Assembly: GCA_902767455.1 (NCBI GenBank)
Contig: CACXHH010000015.1
Span: 1-5,348, forward strand
DNA length: 5,348 nucleotides
Source of the DNA: an uncultured Eubacteriales bacterium
GTDB lineage: Bacteria; Bacillota; Clostridia; Christensenellales; Borkfalkiaceae
Direction of reading: 5' to 3'
Shown here: positions 1 through 5,348 of the stretch, one piece after another
Numbering within the stretch: the stretch's first letter is position 1
Layout: the number at the start of each line of letters is the position of its first letter
The notes under the pieces: generated by a model
Seen by the model: the letters and a program-made list of their open reading frames with translations, nothing else
Told to the model about the DNA's origin: nothing
Database searches by the model: none
Position numbers and translations under genes: made by a program

Positions 1-1
1 C

Positions 2-235
2 GGCAAGCCCGAAGACGATTACGAAGAAGAAACCGTCGACGAAGAGCACGAAGACGACTACGAAGAAGAAGCCGTTGACGGCAAGCCCGAAGACGATTAC
101 GAAGAAGAAGCCGTCGACGAAGAGCTAGAAGACGATTACGAAGAAGAAACCGTCGACGAAGAGCCCGAAAGCGATTACGAAGAAGAAACCGTCGACGACG
201 AGCCCGAAGACGATTACGAAGAAGAAACCGTCGAC
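2..235 (+). repeat. Six in-phase 39-bp tandem repeats coding a 13-residue acidic unit
   Basis: Units start at 2, 41, 80, 119, 158 and 197, each exactly 39 bp with no spacers or indels. The coded consensus is EEPEDDYEEETVD, with units 1 and 3 beginning GKP instead of EEP. By count the 78 residues carry a net charge of about -47, and every unit has one Tyr. The DNA is nearly as conserved as the protein: units 1 and 3 differ at one base and units 2 and 4 at five, suggesting a 78-bp duplication (2-79 versus 80-157) on top of the 39-bp unit. Only the ftsZ frame stays open through the array; the other two forward frames meet stops at 77-79 and 126-128. The array begins at the window edge, so more units may lie to the left. 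Confidence 0.95.
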
Positions 236-1903
236 GAGCCGTTGACGGAAAACTACACCGCGACTTACGAAGAATTATATTCTCAACCCGTCGCCGAAAC
301 TGCTGTTTTCGACGATACGGAAGAATTGCGGGAGCAACCGCAAGAGAGCGGCGAAGAAAAGCCGCAGGAAGAACGGCAAATGAAAACGACCGTTCAAACA
401 GAAGCCGTCCGCGAAACGGAAGAAGAAACCGAACGGCAAACTGAAAAACGAAAAGAAGACGTCAGGAGAAAATATATGGTATTAGACGATGGATTGAACG
501 TTGCCAAAATAATGGTCATAGGCGTAGGCGGCGCAGGTAATAACGCCGTAAACAGAATGATACAGGCCGGGGTAAACACCGCTCATTTCGTAGCGATAAA
601 CACGGACAAGCAGGCTTTGCTTCTCTCCATGTGCGCGCCCGAAGACAGGTATCAGATAGGAGCGCTCGAAACCAAAGGTTTAGGCGCAGGCGCCGATCCT
701 GAGATAGGCGAAAAGGCGGCTAACGAAAGCAAAGAGCTTATCGAACAGATACTCGACGGCGTAGACCTTTTATTCATAACCGCCGGCATGGGCGGCGGCA
801 CGGGCACGGGAGCCGCTCCCGTTATCGCGAAAATAGCCAGAGAAAAGGGCTGCGTGACCGTAGCGGTCGTAACCAAACCCTTCTCGTTTGAAGGCAACAA
901 GCGCTGTAAGAACGCCGAAAAAGGTATCGCAAATCTCGAAAAACACGTTGACACGATAATCATTATCCCCAACGACAAGTTGATGGAAGCCATGAAGCCC
1001 AACACTCCGTTCATCGAAGCGTTGCGCTACGCGGACGATACGCTCCGTCAGGGCATCTGCGGTATAGCCGACCTTATCGCAACTCCTTCGCTTATAAACC
1101 TTGACTTTGCCGACGTCAGAACGACGCTCAAAAACCAAGGTCTTGCGCACATGGGAATAGGCAGCGCAAAGGGCGAAAACAGGATAGTCGAAGCCGTAAA
1201 AGGCGCCGTATCGAGCCCGCTTCTCGAAACTACTATCGAAGGCGCAAGGAGCGTTATTTTCAACGTTACCGGCGGCACCGACCTTACTCTTACGCAGATA
1301 AACGACGCGGCTAAAAACGTTCGCGACATAGTCGATCCAGACGCTAACGTGATATTCGGCGCCAACATCAGTCCAGAACTTCAGGAGGAAGTCATAATAA
1401 CGCTTATCGCAACGGGCTTCAACGCGGCGGAAGGCGGCGTTACCGAAGAAAACGCAAGAGCGTATAACGAACTCTTCGCCGCAAGAAACGACGAAGATGC
1501 TTCCGAAAACCGTGGCGAAGAACAGACTTCTTCTTACGAAGAACACAATTCGTGGGCGCCCAACCGTTCATACACGGGCAGTCCTTACGGCGCGTCCTAT
1601 TCCGCAAACCGCAACGAAGACGCTCGCGCCGCCGCGCCCGACCGCGCGCGTGAACAGTATCAAAGCGAGCGTAATTATCCGAACGACCGCGGTTACCAAA
1701 GAGCCGAACAATTCGACCGCGATCTTTACAGAAACGACAGGCCCGTTCAACAACAGGACGAACCCCGTTACGATAACGACGGATACGCGGCACGCCCCGA
1801 AACGCGTTCGGCTTATCAGGCTCCCGAACAAGGCGAAGAAAAGCAGAAAAAAGATCTCCCGGGGTTCGTTAAAAAACTTTTCGGCGTAAAGAAAAAAGAC
1901 TGA
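2..1903 (+). CDS. ftsZ: Cell division protein FtsZ with an acidic tandem-repeat N-terminal extension; 5' end beyond the window
   Basis: FtsZ is the tubulin-like GTPase that polymerises at mid-cell into the division ring. The conserved protein begins at Met 476 (counted as residue 1; 475 residues). Visible landmarks are GVGGAGNNAVNRM at 16-28 (nucleotide-binding loop), GLGAGADPEIG at 68-78, the tubulin/FtsZ signature GMGGGTGTGAAP at 104-115, FEG at 138-140, and the catalytic T7 loop NLDFADV at 208-214, which completes the GTPase site of the next subunit. A polar linker rich in Arg, Asp, Glu, Asn, Gln and Tyr runs from about 325 to 457, long beside the roughly 50 residues of Bacillus subtilis. 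A C-terminal peptide DLPGFVKKLFG (460-470) and a basic tail follow; this is the usual docking site for FtsA/SepF-type partners. The frame stays open from base 2, adding at least 158 acidic codons. The true start is unresolved: upstream of the window, ATG 380, or ATG 476. The family assignment is certain; the role of the extension is unknown. Confidence 0.93.
   Translation, partial: GKPEDDYEEETVDEEHEDDYEEEAVDGKPEDDYEEEAVDEELEDDYEEETVDEEPESDYEEETVDDEPEDDYEEETVDEPLTENYTATYEELYSQPVAETAVFDDTEELREQPQESGEEKPQEERQMKTTVQTEAVRETEEETERQTEKRKEDVRRKYMVLDDGLNVAKIMVIGVGGAGNNAVNRMIQAGVNTAHFVAINTDKQALLLSMCAPEDRYQIGALETKGLGAGADPEIGEKAANESKELIEQILDGVDLLFITAGMGGGTGTGAAPVIAKIAREKGCVTVAVVTKPFSFEGNKRCKNAEKGIANLEKHVDTIIIIPNDKLMEAMKPNTPFIEALRYADDTLRQGICGIADLIATPSLINLDFADVRTTLKNQGLAHMGIGSAKGENRIVEAVKGAVSSPLLETTIEGARSVIFNVTGGTDLTLTQINDAAKNVRDIVDPDANVIFGANISPELQEEVIITLIATGFNAAEGGVTEENARAYNELFAARNDEDASENRGEEQTSSYEEHNSWAPNRSYTGSPYGASYSANRNEDARAAAPDRAREQYQSERNYPNDRGYQRAEQFDRDLYRNDRPVQQQDEPRYDNDGYAARPETRSAYQAPEQGEEKQKKDLPGFVKKLFGVKKKD
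464..468 (+). promoter_or_regulatory. Internal ribosome binding site before the canonical FtsZ start (ATG 476)
   Basis: AGGAG lies 7 nt before the in-frame ATG at 476, the position where a normal FtsZ would begin (MVLDDG, then the first beta strand). This is the best-spaced Shine-Dalgarno in the ftsZ frame. A second, weaker candidate is AGGAA at 366-370, 9 nt before ATG 380. The first possible start in the open frame, TTG 242, has no convincing purine-rich site. The AGGAG also reads as Arg codons (AGG AGA) in the long frame, so chance cannot be excluded. Confidence 0.55.
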
Positions 1904-1939
1904 TAAAAACGCAGATTATATAACGCCAAAACTTAACGC

Positions 1940-1973
1940 AAAACGGCTGACCGAATTGACGGTCAGCCGTTTT
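1940..1973. terminator. Intrinsic terminator between convergent ftsZ and typA, probably bidirectional
   Basis: A perfect 14-bp stem pairs AAAACGGCTGACCG (1940-1953) with CGGTCAGCCGTTTT (1960-1973) around a 6-nt loop, 36 bp after the ftsZ stop. On the plus strand the arm ends in TTTT and T-rich sequence follows. On the minus strand the arm also ends in TTTT, though GC-containing sequence follows, so termination of typA from that side is plausible but weaker. The remainder of the 1904-2054 gap is AT-rich with no other feature. Confidence 0.88.
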
Positions 1974-2054
1974 AATGTCTTTTATTTTACAATAATTATA
2001 AATTCTACGTTATATAATAAGTATTATCTACATATAATTCCGCATTCCGAATTT

Positions 2055-3878
2055 TTATTGTCTGTTTCTCGTTTTAGCCCATTCCTTCATGCGCGTTTCC
2101 TTGGAAAGAATCTTCTTCCTCAGACGAATACTCTTTGGCGTAAGCTCGACGAGTTCGTCGTCGGCGATAAACTCCATGCACTGTTCAAGGCTCAAAGTGG
2201 TGGGCGGAACGAGCTTTAAAGCTTCGTCGCTTCCGCTTGCGCGGTTGTTTGTGAGATGCTTGGTCTTGCAGACGTTGACGACGAGATCTTCTTCTCTCGA
2301 ATTTTCACCTACGATCATTCCTTCGTAAACGTTGAGCCCGGGGCCGACGAACAGCGTACAGCGTTCCTGAGCGTTGAAAAGCCCGTATTGAGTGGTGACG
2401 CCCGGCTCGAAGCATACGAGCGAACCGCGCGTTCTCTCGTTGATATCTCCTTTGTATTCTTCGTAACCCGAGTAAACGTGGCTCATAACGCCGAAGCCCT
2501 TTGTGTCGGTAAGCATTTCGCTGCGGTAGCCTATAAGACAGCGTGACGGAATTTTAAACTCGAGCTTGGTTTCTCCGCTCGGGTTAAGGCTCATGTTGAT
2601 AAGCTCACCTTTTCTCGCGCCTATCTTGTTCATGACGGCGCCGACGTATTCTTCGGGAACTTCGATGACGAGATCTTCCATCGGTTCGTGGCATCTGCCG
2701 TTTATTTCCTTGAAAATGACCTTCGGGCGGGAAACCTGGAACTCGTAACCTTCTCTTCTCATATTTTCTACGAGTATTGAAAGGTGAAGCTCACCCCTGC
2801 CGTAGACCTTGAATGTGTCGGCGGACTCCGTTTCTTCAACGCGCATGCTTACGTTGGTTTCAACTTCTTTAAACAGCCTTGCCCTTAAATGGCGGGAAGT
2901 TACGAACTTGCCTTCTTTCCCTGCGAACGGACTGTTGTTTACCATGAACATCATGGAGATCGTCGGCTCGTCGATAGCTACGAAGGGAAGGGGATCGGGG
3001 TGATCGGCGGCGCAGACCGTTTCGCCGATATTTATCTTTTCGGCGCCGTTGATTGCGACTATATCTCCCATTTTACCTTCGGGCACTTCCGTGCGTTTAA
3101 GCCCTTCGAACTGGTAAAGGCGCGAAACTTTTTCGGTGGCGACCGTTCCGTCCGTGCGGCAGATGGCGACCTGTTGGTTTTGCTCTATTTTACCGCGGAT
3201 TATCTTGCCAACGCCTATTCTGCCGACGTATTCGTCGTAGTCGATATTGCAGATCATAAGCTGAAGCGGCTCGTCGATCTCGCCTTCGGGGGCGGGGATC
3301 TCGCTGATTATCGTATCGAAAATAGGCGTGATGTCGACTCTTTCGTCGGCAAGGTCCTTGACCGCCCAACCCTGTTTTGCCGAAGCGTAAACGGTCTTGA
3401 AGTCGAGCTGTTCGTCGGAAGCTCCGAGATCGAGAAACAGCTCTATTATCGAATCAAGAGTCTTGTCCACGTCGCCGCCCTTATCTATCTTGTTGATGAC
3501 TACGATAGGCTTTTTGTTGAGATTAAGCGCTTTTTTGAGAACGAAACGCGTCTGCGGCATACAGCCTTCAACTGCGTCAACGAGCAGAAGAACGCCGTCC
3601 ACCATAGATAAAATGCGTTCGACTTCACCGCCGAAATCTGCGTGTCCCGGCGTGTCGATAATGTTTATTTTTACCCCGTTATAGTGAACGGAAGTGTTTT
3701 TCGCTAAAATGGTTATTCCGCGTTCGCGTTCGATATCGTTGCTGTCCATAACGCGTTCGGCGACCACTTCGTTAGCCCTGAAAATATGGCTCTGCTTCAA
3801 AAGCTGGTCAACGAGCGTCGTTTTGCCGTGGTCGACGTGGGCGATGATAGCTATGTTTCTGACGTCTTCTCTTTTCAT
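2055..3878 (-). CDS. typA: Translational GTPase TypA/BipA
   Basis: TypA/BipA is a ribosome-binding GTPase of the EF-G/LepA class, linked in other bacteria to ribosome assembly and stress or low-temperature growth. At 607 residues it is full length for the family. The GTPase domain (about 1-195) has all five motifs: AHVDHGKT 13-20 (G1), RGIT 53-56 (G2), DTPGH 75-79 (G3), NKID 129-132 (G4) and SAK 166-168 (G5). A beta-barrel domain II (about 200-290), EF-G-like domains III and V (about 300-480) and the BipA-specific C-terminal domain follow. The family hallmark KTKHLTNNRASGSDEALKLVPP is split here as KTKHLTNNRASG (538-549) and SDEALKLVPP (550-559). The start MKREDVRNIAIIAHVDHGKT is typical and has AGGAG (complement of 3883-3887) 4 nt upstream. 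It is a single-gene unit with its own promoter, convergent with ftsZ. No key residue is missing. Confidence 0.97.
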   Translation of the reverse strand: MKREDVRNIAIIAHVDHGKTTLVDQLLKQSHIFRANEVVAERVMDSNDIERERGITILAKNTSVHYNGVKINIIDTPGHADFGGEVERILSMVDGVLLLVDAVEGCMPQTRFVLKKALNLNKKPIVVINKIDKGGDVDKTLDSIIELFLDLGASDEQLDFKTVYASAKQGWAVKDLADERVDITPIFDTIISEIPAPEGEIDEPLQLMICNIDYDEYVGRIGVGKIIRGKIEQNQQVAICRTDGTVATEKVSRLYQFEGLKRTEVPEGKMGDIVAINGAEKINIGETVCAADHPDPLPFVAIDEPTISMMFMVNNSPFAGKEGKFVTSRHLRARLFKEVETNVSMRVEETESADTFKVYGRGELHLSILVENMRREGYEFQVSRPKVIFKEINGRCHEPMEDLVIEVPEEYVGAVMNKIGARKGELINMSLNPSGETKLEFKIPSRCLIGYRSEMLTDTKGFGVMSHVYSGYEEYKGDINERTRGSLVCFEPGVTTQYGLFNAQERCTLFVGPGLNVYEGMIVGENSREEDLVVNVCKTKHLTNNRASGSDEALKLVPPTTLSLEQCMEFIADDELVELTPKSIRLRKKILSKETRMKEWAKTRNRQ

Positions 3879-3882
3879 AAAA

Positions 3883-3887
3883 CTCCT
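3883..3887 (-). promoter_or_regulatory. Ribosome binding site of typA
   Basis: On the minus strand AGGAG is followed by TTTT and the ATG at 3878, a 4-nt gap. It fixes the typA start. Confidence 0.85.
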
Positions 3888-3909
3888 GTTTCCATGTTTT
3901 CAAGCGGAT

Positions 3910-3949
3910 AAAAAAATATTCGCGTGAAACTTGCTTTCGGCAAGGCGCG
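3910..3949 (-). promoter_or_regulatory. Terminator-like hairpin in the typA leader (possible attenuator)
   Basis: Read on the minus strand, CGCG (3949-3946) and CTTGC (3944-3940) can pair with GCAAG (3934-3930) and CGCG (3924-3921) around a CGAAA loop. One side has one unpaired base and the other has five. Four bases later comes a run of seven T (3916-3910). This lies between the predicted typA transcription start (near 3982) and the typA start codon, so it could act as a leader attenuator. An upstream CTTTC (3964-3960) could pair with GAAAG in the loop region (3938-3934) as a weak alternative fold. The internal bulge makes the stem modest, so this is a suggestion only. Confidence 0.35.
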
Positions 3950-3988
3950 CCGCCTATTAGAAAGTTAAATAAAGATACAATCTTAAAT

Positions 3989-4017
3989 ATTATAAAGTCC
4001 TTTATGCTTTTTGTCAA
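3989..4017 (-). promoter_or_regulatory. Consensus sigma-A/sigma-70 promoter of typA
   Basis: The minus strand carries TTGACA (complement of 4012-4017), a 17-bp spacer, and TATAAT (complement of 3989-3994), matching the consensus at all 12 positions with ideal spacing. The A/T tract at 4025-4035 falls where an UP element would be. Transcription should begin near 3982, giving a leader of about 100 nt before typA. Confidence 0.9.
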
Positions 4018-4128
4018 ACGATTGAAAATTTTTTTCGTGCTTTGCCGCTTATTTTTTGCCAAAACGGGCTTTTGAAGGCGTTTTCGTCCTTTATCCTTTC
4101 GCCGAAAGGCAAATTTAACGAAATAGTC

Positions 4129-4157
4129 TTGACTTAATATCCGTCTTATGATATAAT
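4129..4157 (+). promoter_or_regulatory. Sigma-A promoter with extended -10 for the EEP-family gene
   Basis: TTGACT (4129-4134), a 17-bp spacer and TATAAT (4152-4157), with TG at 4149-4150 forming an extended -10 (TGnTATAAT). The predicted start of transcription is near 4164, giving a leader of about 30 nt to ATG 4195. The -10 box overlaps the upstream in-frame ATG at 4156, which argues that this ATG is not used. Confidence 0.88.
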
Positions 4158-4185
4158 GACCGAAGTCAACGAAAATACTGTATAC

Positions 4186-4190
4186 GGTGG
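4186..4190 (+). promoter_or_regulatory. Ribosome binding site selecting ATG 4195
   Basis: GGTGG sits 4 nt before ATG 4195, the same gap as at typA. It differs from GGAGG at one base. It supports 4195 over the ATG at 4156, which lies inside the -10 box and has no Shine-Dalgarno. Confidence 0.7.
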
Positions 4191-4194
4191 AAAA

Positions 4195-5268
4195 ATGAAC
4201 AAAGTTGTTAAAACGGTTTTAAAAGTCGTTCTCATAGTCGTGCTCACTTTGACGTTCGTGTTTGCCGGCTATCTCGGGTACATCTTTCTCGATTTCCATA
4301 GAATAGGCGATCAGGCGCTCAGTGCAAGGGGCACTTCTTCTGCGTCTATCTATCGCAACAGAGAGTATAAACTCGTATCCTACAATATGGGCTTCGGCGC
4401 TTACGAAGCCGACTACGGCTTCTTTATGGACGGCGGAACGCAGTCGTGGGCGTGGTCGAAGGAGCGCCTTGACAAAAACCTTAAAAGTATCGCCGCTTTA
4501 CTGAAAGAACAGGCGGCGGATCTTTATTTCGTTCAGGAAGTTGACTTCGATTCGACGCGTACCTACCACGTCGACGAGAGAAAGTATCTTACTTCCGCGC
4601 TCGATAAATTCGCGTACGTATTCGCGCAGAACTACGATTCTCCCTTCCTGTTCTATCCGTTCTTGCAGCCGCACGGCTCGTCGCGCTCGGGAATAATGAC
4701 CTTCTCGTCCTTCCCGATAGCGGGCGCGAAACGCGTTGAATTGCCGATTGAAAGCGGGTTTGCAAAGCTCGTCGATCTCGATCGCTGCTACTCGAAAACG
4801 AGAATAGTTTTAAGCAACGGAAAGTATCTCGTGCTGTATAACTACCACCTTTCCGCGTACACTTCCGACGGCACTATCACAACAGACCAACTCAAACTTA
4901 TAATCGCCGATATGGAAGCCGAATACGCAGACGGCAACTACTGCGTTGCGGGCGGCGACTTCAATAAAGATATTCTCGGCGACTCTTCCGTCTATTTCGG
5001 AAAGGGCGATAAAGAATATACTTGGGCGAAACCTATCCCCGAAGGAATTTTCGACGGCAAGCACGTTTCGCTCGTCGCTCCGCTCGATAAGGATAACCCC
5101 GTTCCTTCGTGCCGTAATGCCGACTCGGCATATCACGCGGGGCAGTACGTTTTAACTATTGACGGCTTTATGACGACCGATAACGTCACCGTCGTATCTT
5201 ACGCCGTTATAGACACGCAGTTCGCGTATTCCGACCATAACCCCGTAAGCCTTACCTTTAAACTTTGA
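4195..5268 (+). CDS. Membrane-anchored endonuclease/exonuclease/phosphatase (EEP) family protein
   Basis: The EEP (DNase I-like) fold covers metal-dependent phosphodiesterases acting on nucleic acids, phospholipids or inositol phosphates; the substrate here cannot be read from sequence. From ATG 4195 the protein has 357 residues. After a basic start (MNKVVKTVLK) a hydrophobic segment at about 9-32 looks like an uncleaved membrane anchor, with the catalytic domain (about 57-357) probably outside the cytoplasm. EEP landmarks occur in order: LVSYNMGFG (60-68, metal/phosphate Asn64), LYFVQEVD (110-117, catalytic Glu115), NYHLS (216-220, His218), GGDFNKD (253-259, Asp255 and Asn257), IDGF (322-325) and SDHNPV (346-351, Asp347-His348), so the active site looks intact. 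An extra ATG at 4156 would add 13 residues but lies inside the promoter. It is monocistronic, followed by a hairpin terminator. Confidence 0.85.
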   Translation: MNKVVKTVLKVVLIVVLTLTFVFAGYLGYIFLDFHRIGDQALSARGTSSASIYRNREYKLVSYNMGFGAYEADYGFFMDGGTQSWAWSKERLDKNLKSIAALLKEQAADLYFVQEVDFDSTRTYHVDERKYLTSALDKFAYVFAQNYDSPFLFYPFLQPHGSSRSGIMTFSSFPIAGAKRVELPIESGFAKLVDLDRCYSKTRIVLSNGKYLVLYNYHLSAYTSDGTITTDQLKLIIADMEAEYADGNYCVAGGDFNKDILGDSSVYFGKGDKEYTWAKPIPEGIFDGKHVSLVAPLDKDNPVPSCRNADSAYHAGQYVLTIDGFMTTDNVTVVSYAVIDTQFAYSDHNPVSLTFKL

Positions 5269-5290
5269 TAAACGCTTGTAAGCTATAAGA

Positions 5291-5327
5291 AATACGCCCG
5301 TCGCATATTTTTCGACGGGCGTATTTT
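5291..5327. terminator. Intrinsic terminator after the EEP-family gene, shared with the convergent tRNA
   Basis: A perfect 13-bp stem pairs AATACGCCCGTCG (5291-5303) with CGACGGGCGTATT (5313-5325) around a 9-nt loop, 22 bp after the stop codon. It ends in TTTT (5324-5327) on the plus strand. On the minus strand the arm is followed by a T-rich stretch, so it can also end the tRNA transcript. Its last base abuts the encoded CCA of that tRNA. Confidence 0.85.
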
Positions 5328-5348
5328 GGTCGAGGTGACGGGACTTGA
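5327..5348 (-). tRNA. 3' end of a tRNA gene, truncated by the window edge (identity uncertain, tRNA-Pro compatible)
   Basis: Read on the minus strand, the last 22 bases are TCAAGT (T-loop positions 55-60), CCCGT (3' half of the T stem), CACCTCG (3' acceptor strand), A (discriminator) and CCA. Every segment has the standard length, and CCA is encoded. The acceptor implies a C1-G72 pair with A73, which among bacterial tRNAs is the typical pattern of tRNA-Pro. The anticodon lies beyond the window, so this identity is only a suggestion. Confidence 0.8.

Larger units (their letters stand above)
3879..4194. other. Divergent intergenic region between typA and the EEP-family gene
   Basis: This 316-bp gap has no supportable gene. 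It holds the typA leader (about 3879-3982, minus strand), the typA promoter (3989-4017) with an A/T tract behind it (4025-4035), two small dyads (4061-4084 imperfect; CCTTTC/GAAAGG 4095-4109) and the rightward promoter (4129-4157). The -35 boxes of the two promoters are about 110 bp apart, so they do not overlap and shared regulation is not required. Confidence 0.8.

Noticed and set aside
2..235. CRISPR-like or other non-coding repeat array
   Set aside because: Units are directly adjacent with no unique spacers, and the 39-bp period keeps a reading frame joined to ftsZ.
242..244. TTG as the start of ftsZ
   Set aside because: It is only the first possible start codon after the left edge. There is no good Shine-Dalgarno, and the same frame continues unbroken to base 2 with clear coding repeats.
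770..1546. Long minus-strand open frame (258 codons) inside ftsZ
   Set aside because: It is antisense to the conserved FtsZ core. Its translation has no recognisable domain, and it arises from the codon bias of ftsZ.
1956..2219. Plus-strand small frame (87 codons) across the ftsZ-typA gap
   Set aside because: It starts inside the terminator hairpin and runs antisense into the conserved 3' end of typA.
2889..3611. Long plus-strand open frame (240 codons) inside typA
   Set aside because: It lies wholly antisense to conserved TypA motifs, with no plausible domain or ribosome site.
3808..4062. Minus-strand frame (84 codons) across the typA start
   Set aside because: It overlaps the typA start in another frame and spans the typA promoter, so its start would not be transcribed from it.
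4061..4084. Imperfect dyad AAAACG/CGTTTT as a terminator
   Set aside because: The stem is interrupted by unequal bulges and no transcript is known to need ending between two divergent promoters. It may be a decayed terminator.
4095..4109. CCTTTC/GAAAGG dyad as an operator
   Set aside because: It is only 6 bp per arm and far upstream of both promoters' core elements. No second copy supports a binding site.

Overview
The window reads as chromosomal DNA from a low-to-mid GC member of the Firmicutes, most likely an uncultured Clostridia-type bacterium. The support is near-consensus housekeeping (sigma-A type) promoters, purine-rich Shine-Dalgarno sites 4-7 nt before starts, intrinsic hairpin terminators, and the sequence character of FtsZ and TypA/BipA. 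No species can be named from the sequence alone.

Layout, left to right: (1) A rightward ftsZ reading frame is open at the left edge and ends at 1903. From 476 it encodes a complete, ordinary-looking FtsZ of 475 residues. In the same frame and without a stop, it is preceded by at least 158 codons of very acidic sequence, the first 78 being six tandem 13-residue repeats (2-235). (2) A 151-bp convergent gap (1904-2054) holds a strong 14-bp hairpin that can terminate ftsZ and probably also typA from the other side. (3) typA/bipA lies leftward (2055-3878), complete, 607 residues. (4) A 316-bp divergent intergenic region (3879-4194) carries a perfect TTGACA-17-TATAAT promoter for typA, a roughly 100-nt typA leader with a terminator-like hairpin, and an extended -10 promoter for the next gene. 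(5) A rightward gene (4195-5268) encodes a membrane-anchored endonuclease/exonuclease/phosphatase-fold protein. (6) A 13-bp hairpin terminator follows, abutting the 3' end of a leftward tRNA gene (CCA encoded) that is cut by the right edge.

The genes are separate transcription units (convergent, divergent, convergent), so there is no operon logic linking them. FtsZ builds the division ring, TypA is a ribosome-associated translational GTPase, and the third protein is a putative hydrolase of unknown substrate anchored in the membrane. I see no mobile element, CRISPR array, phage gene or defence system. The one clearly unusual element is the acidic tandem-repeat extension fused in frame to FtsZ, together with a well-placed internal ribosome binding site that would also allow a normal FtsZ to be made from the same message.
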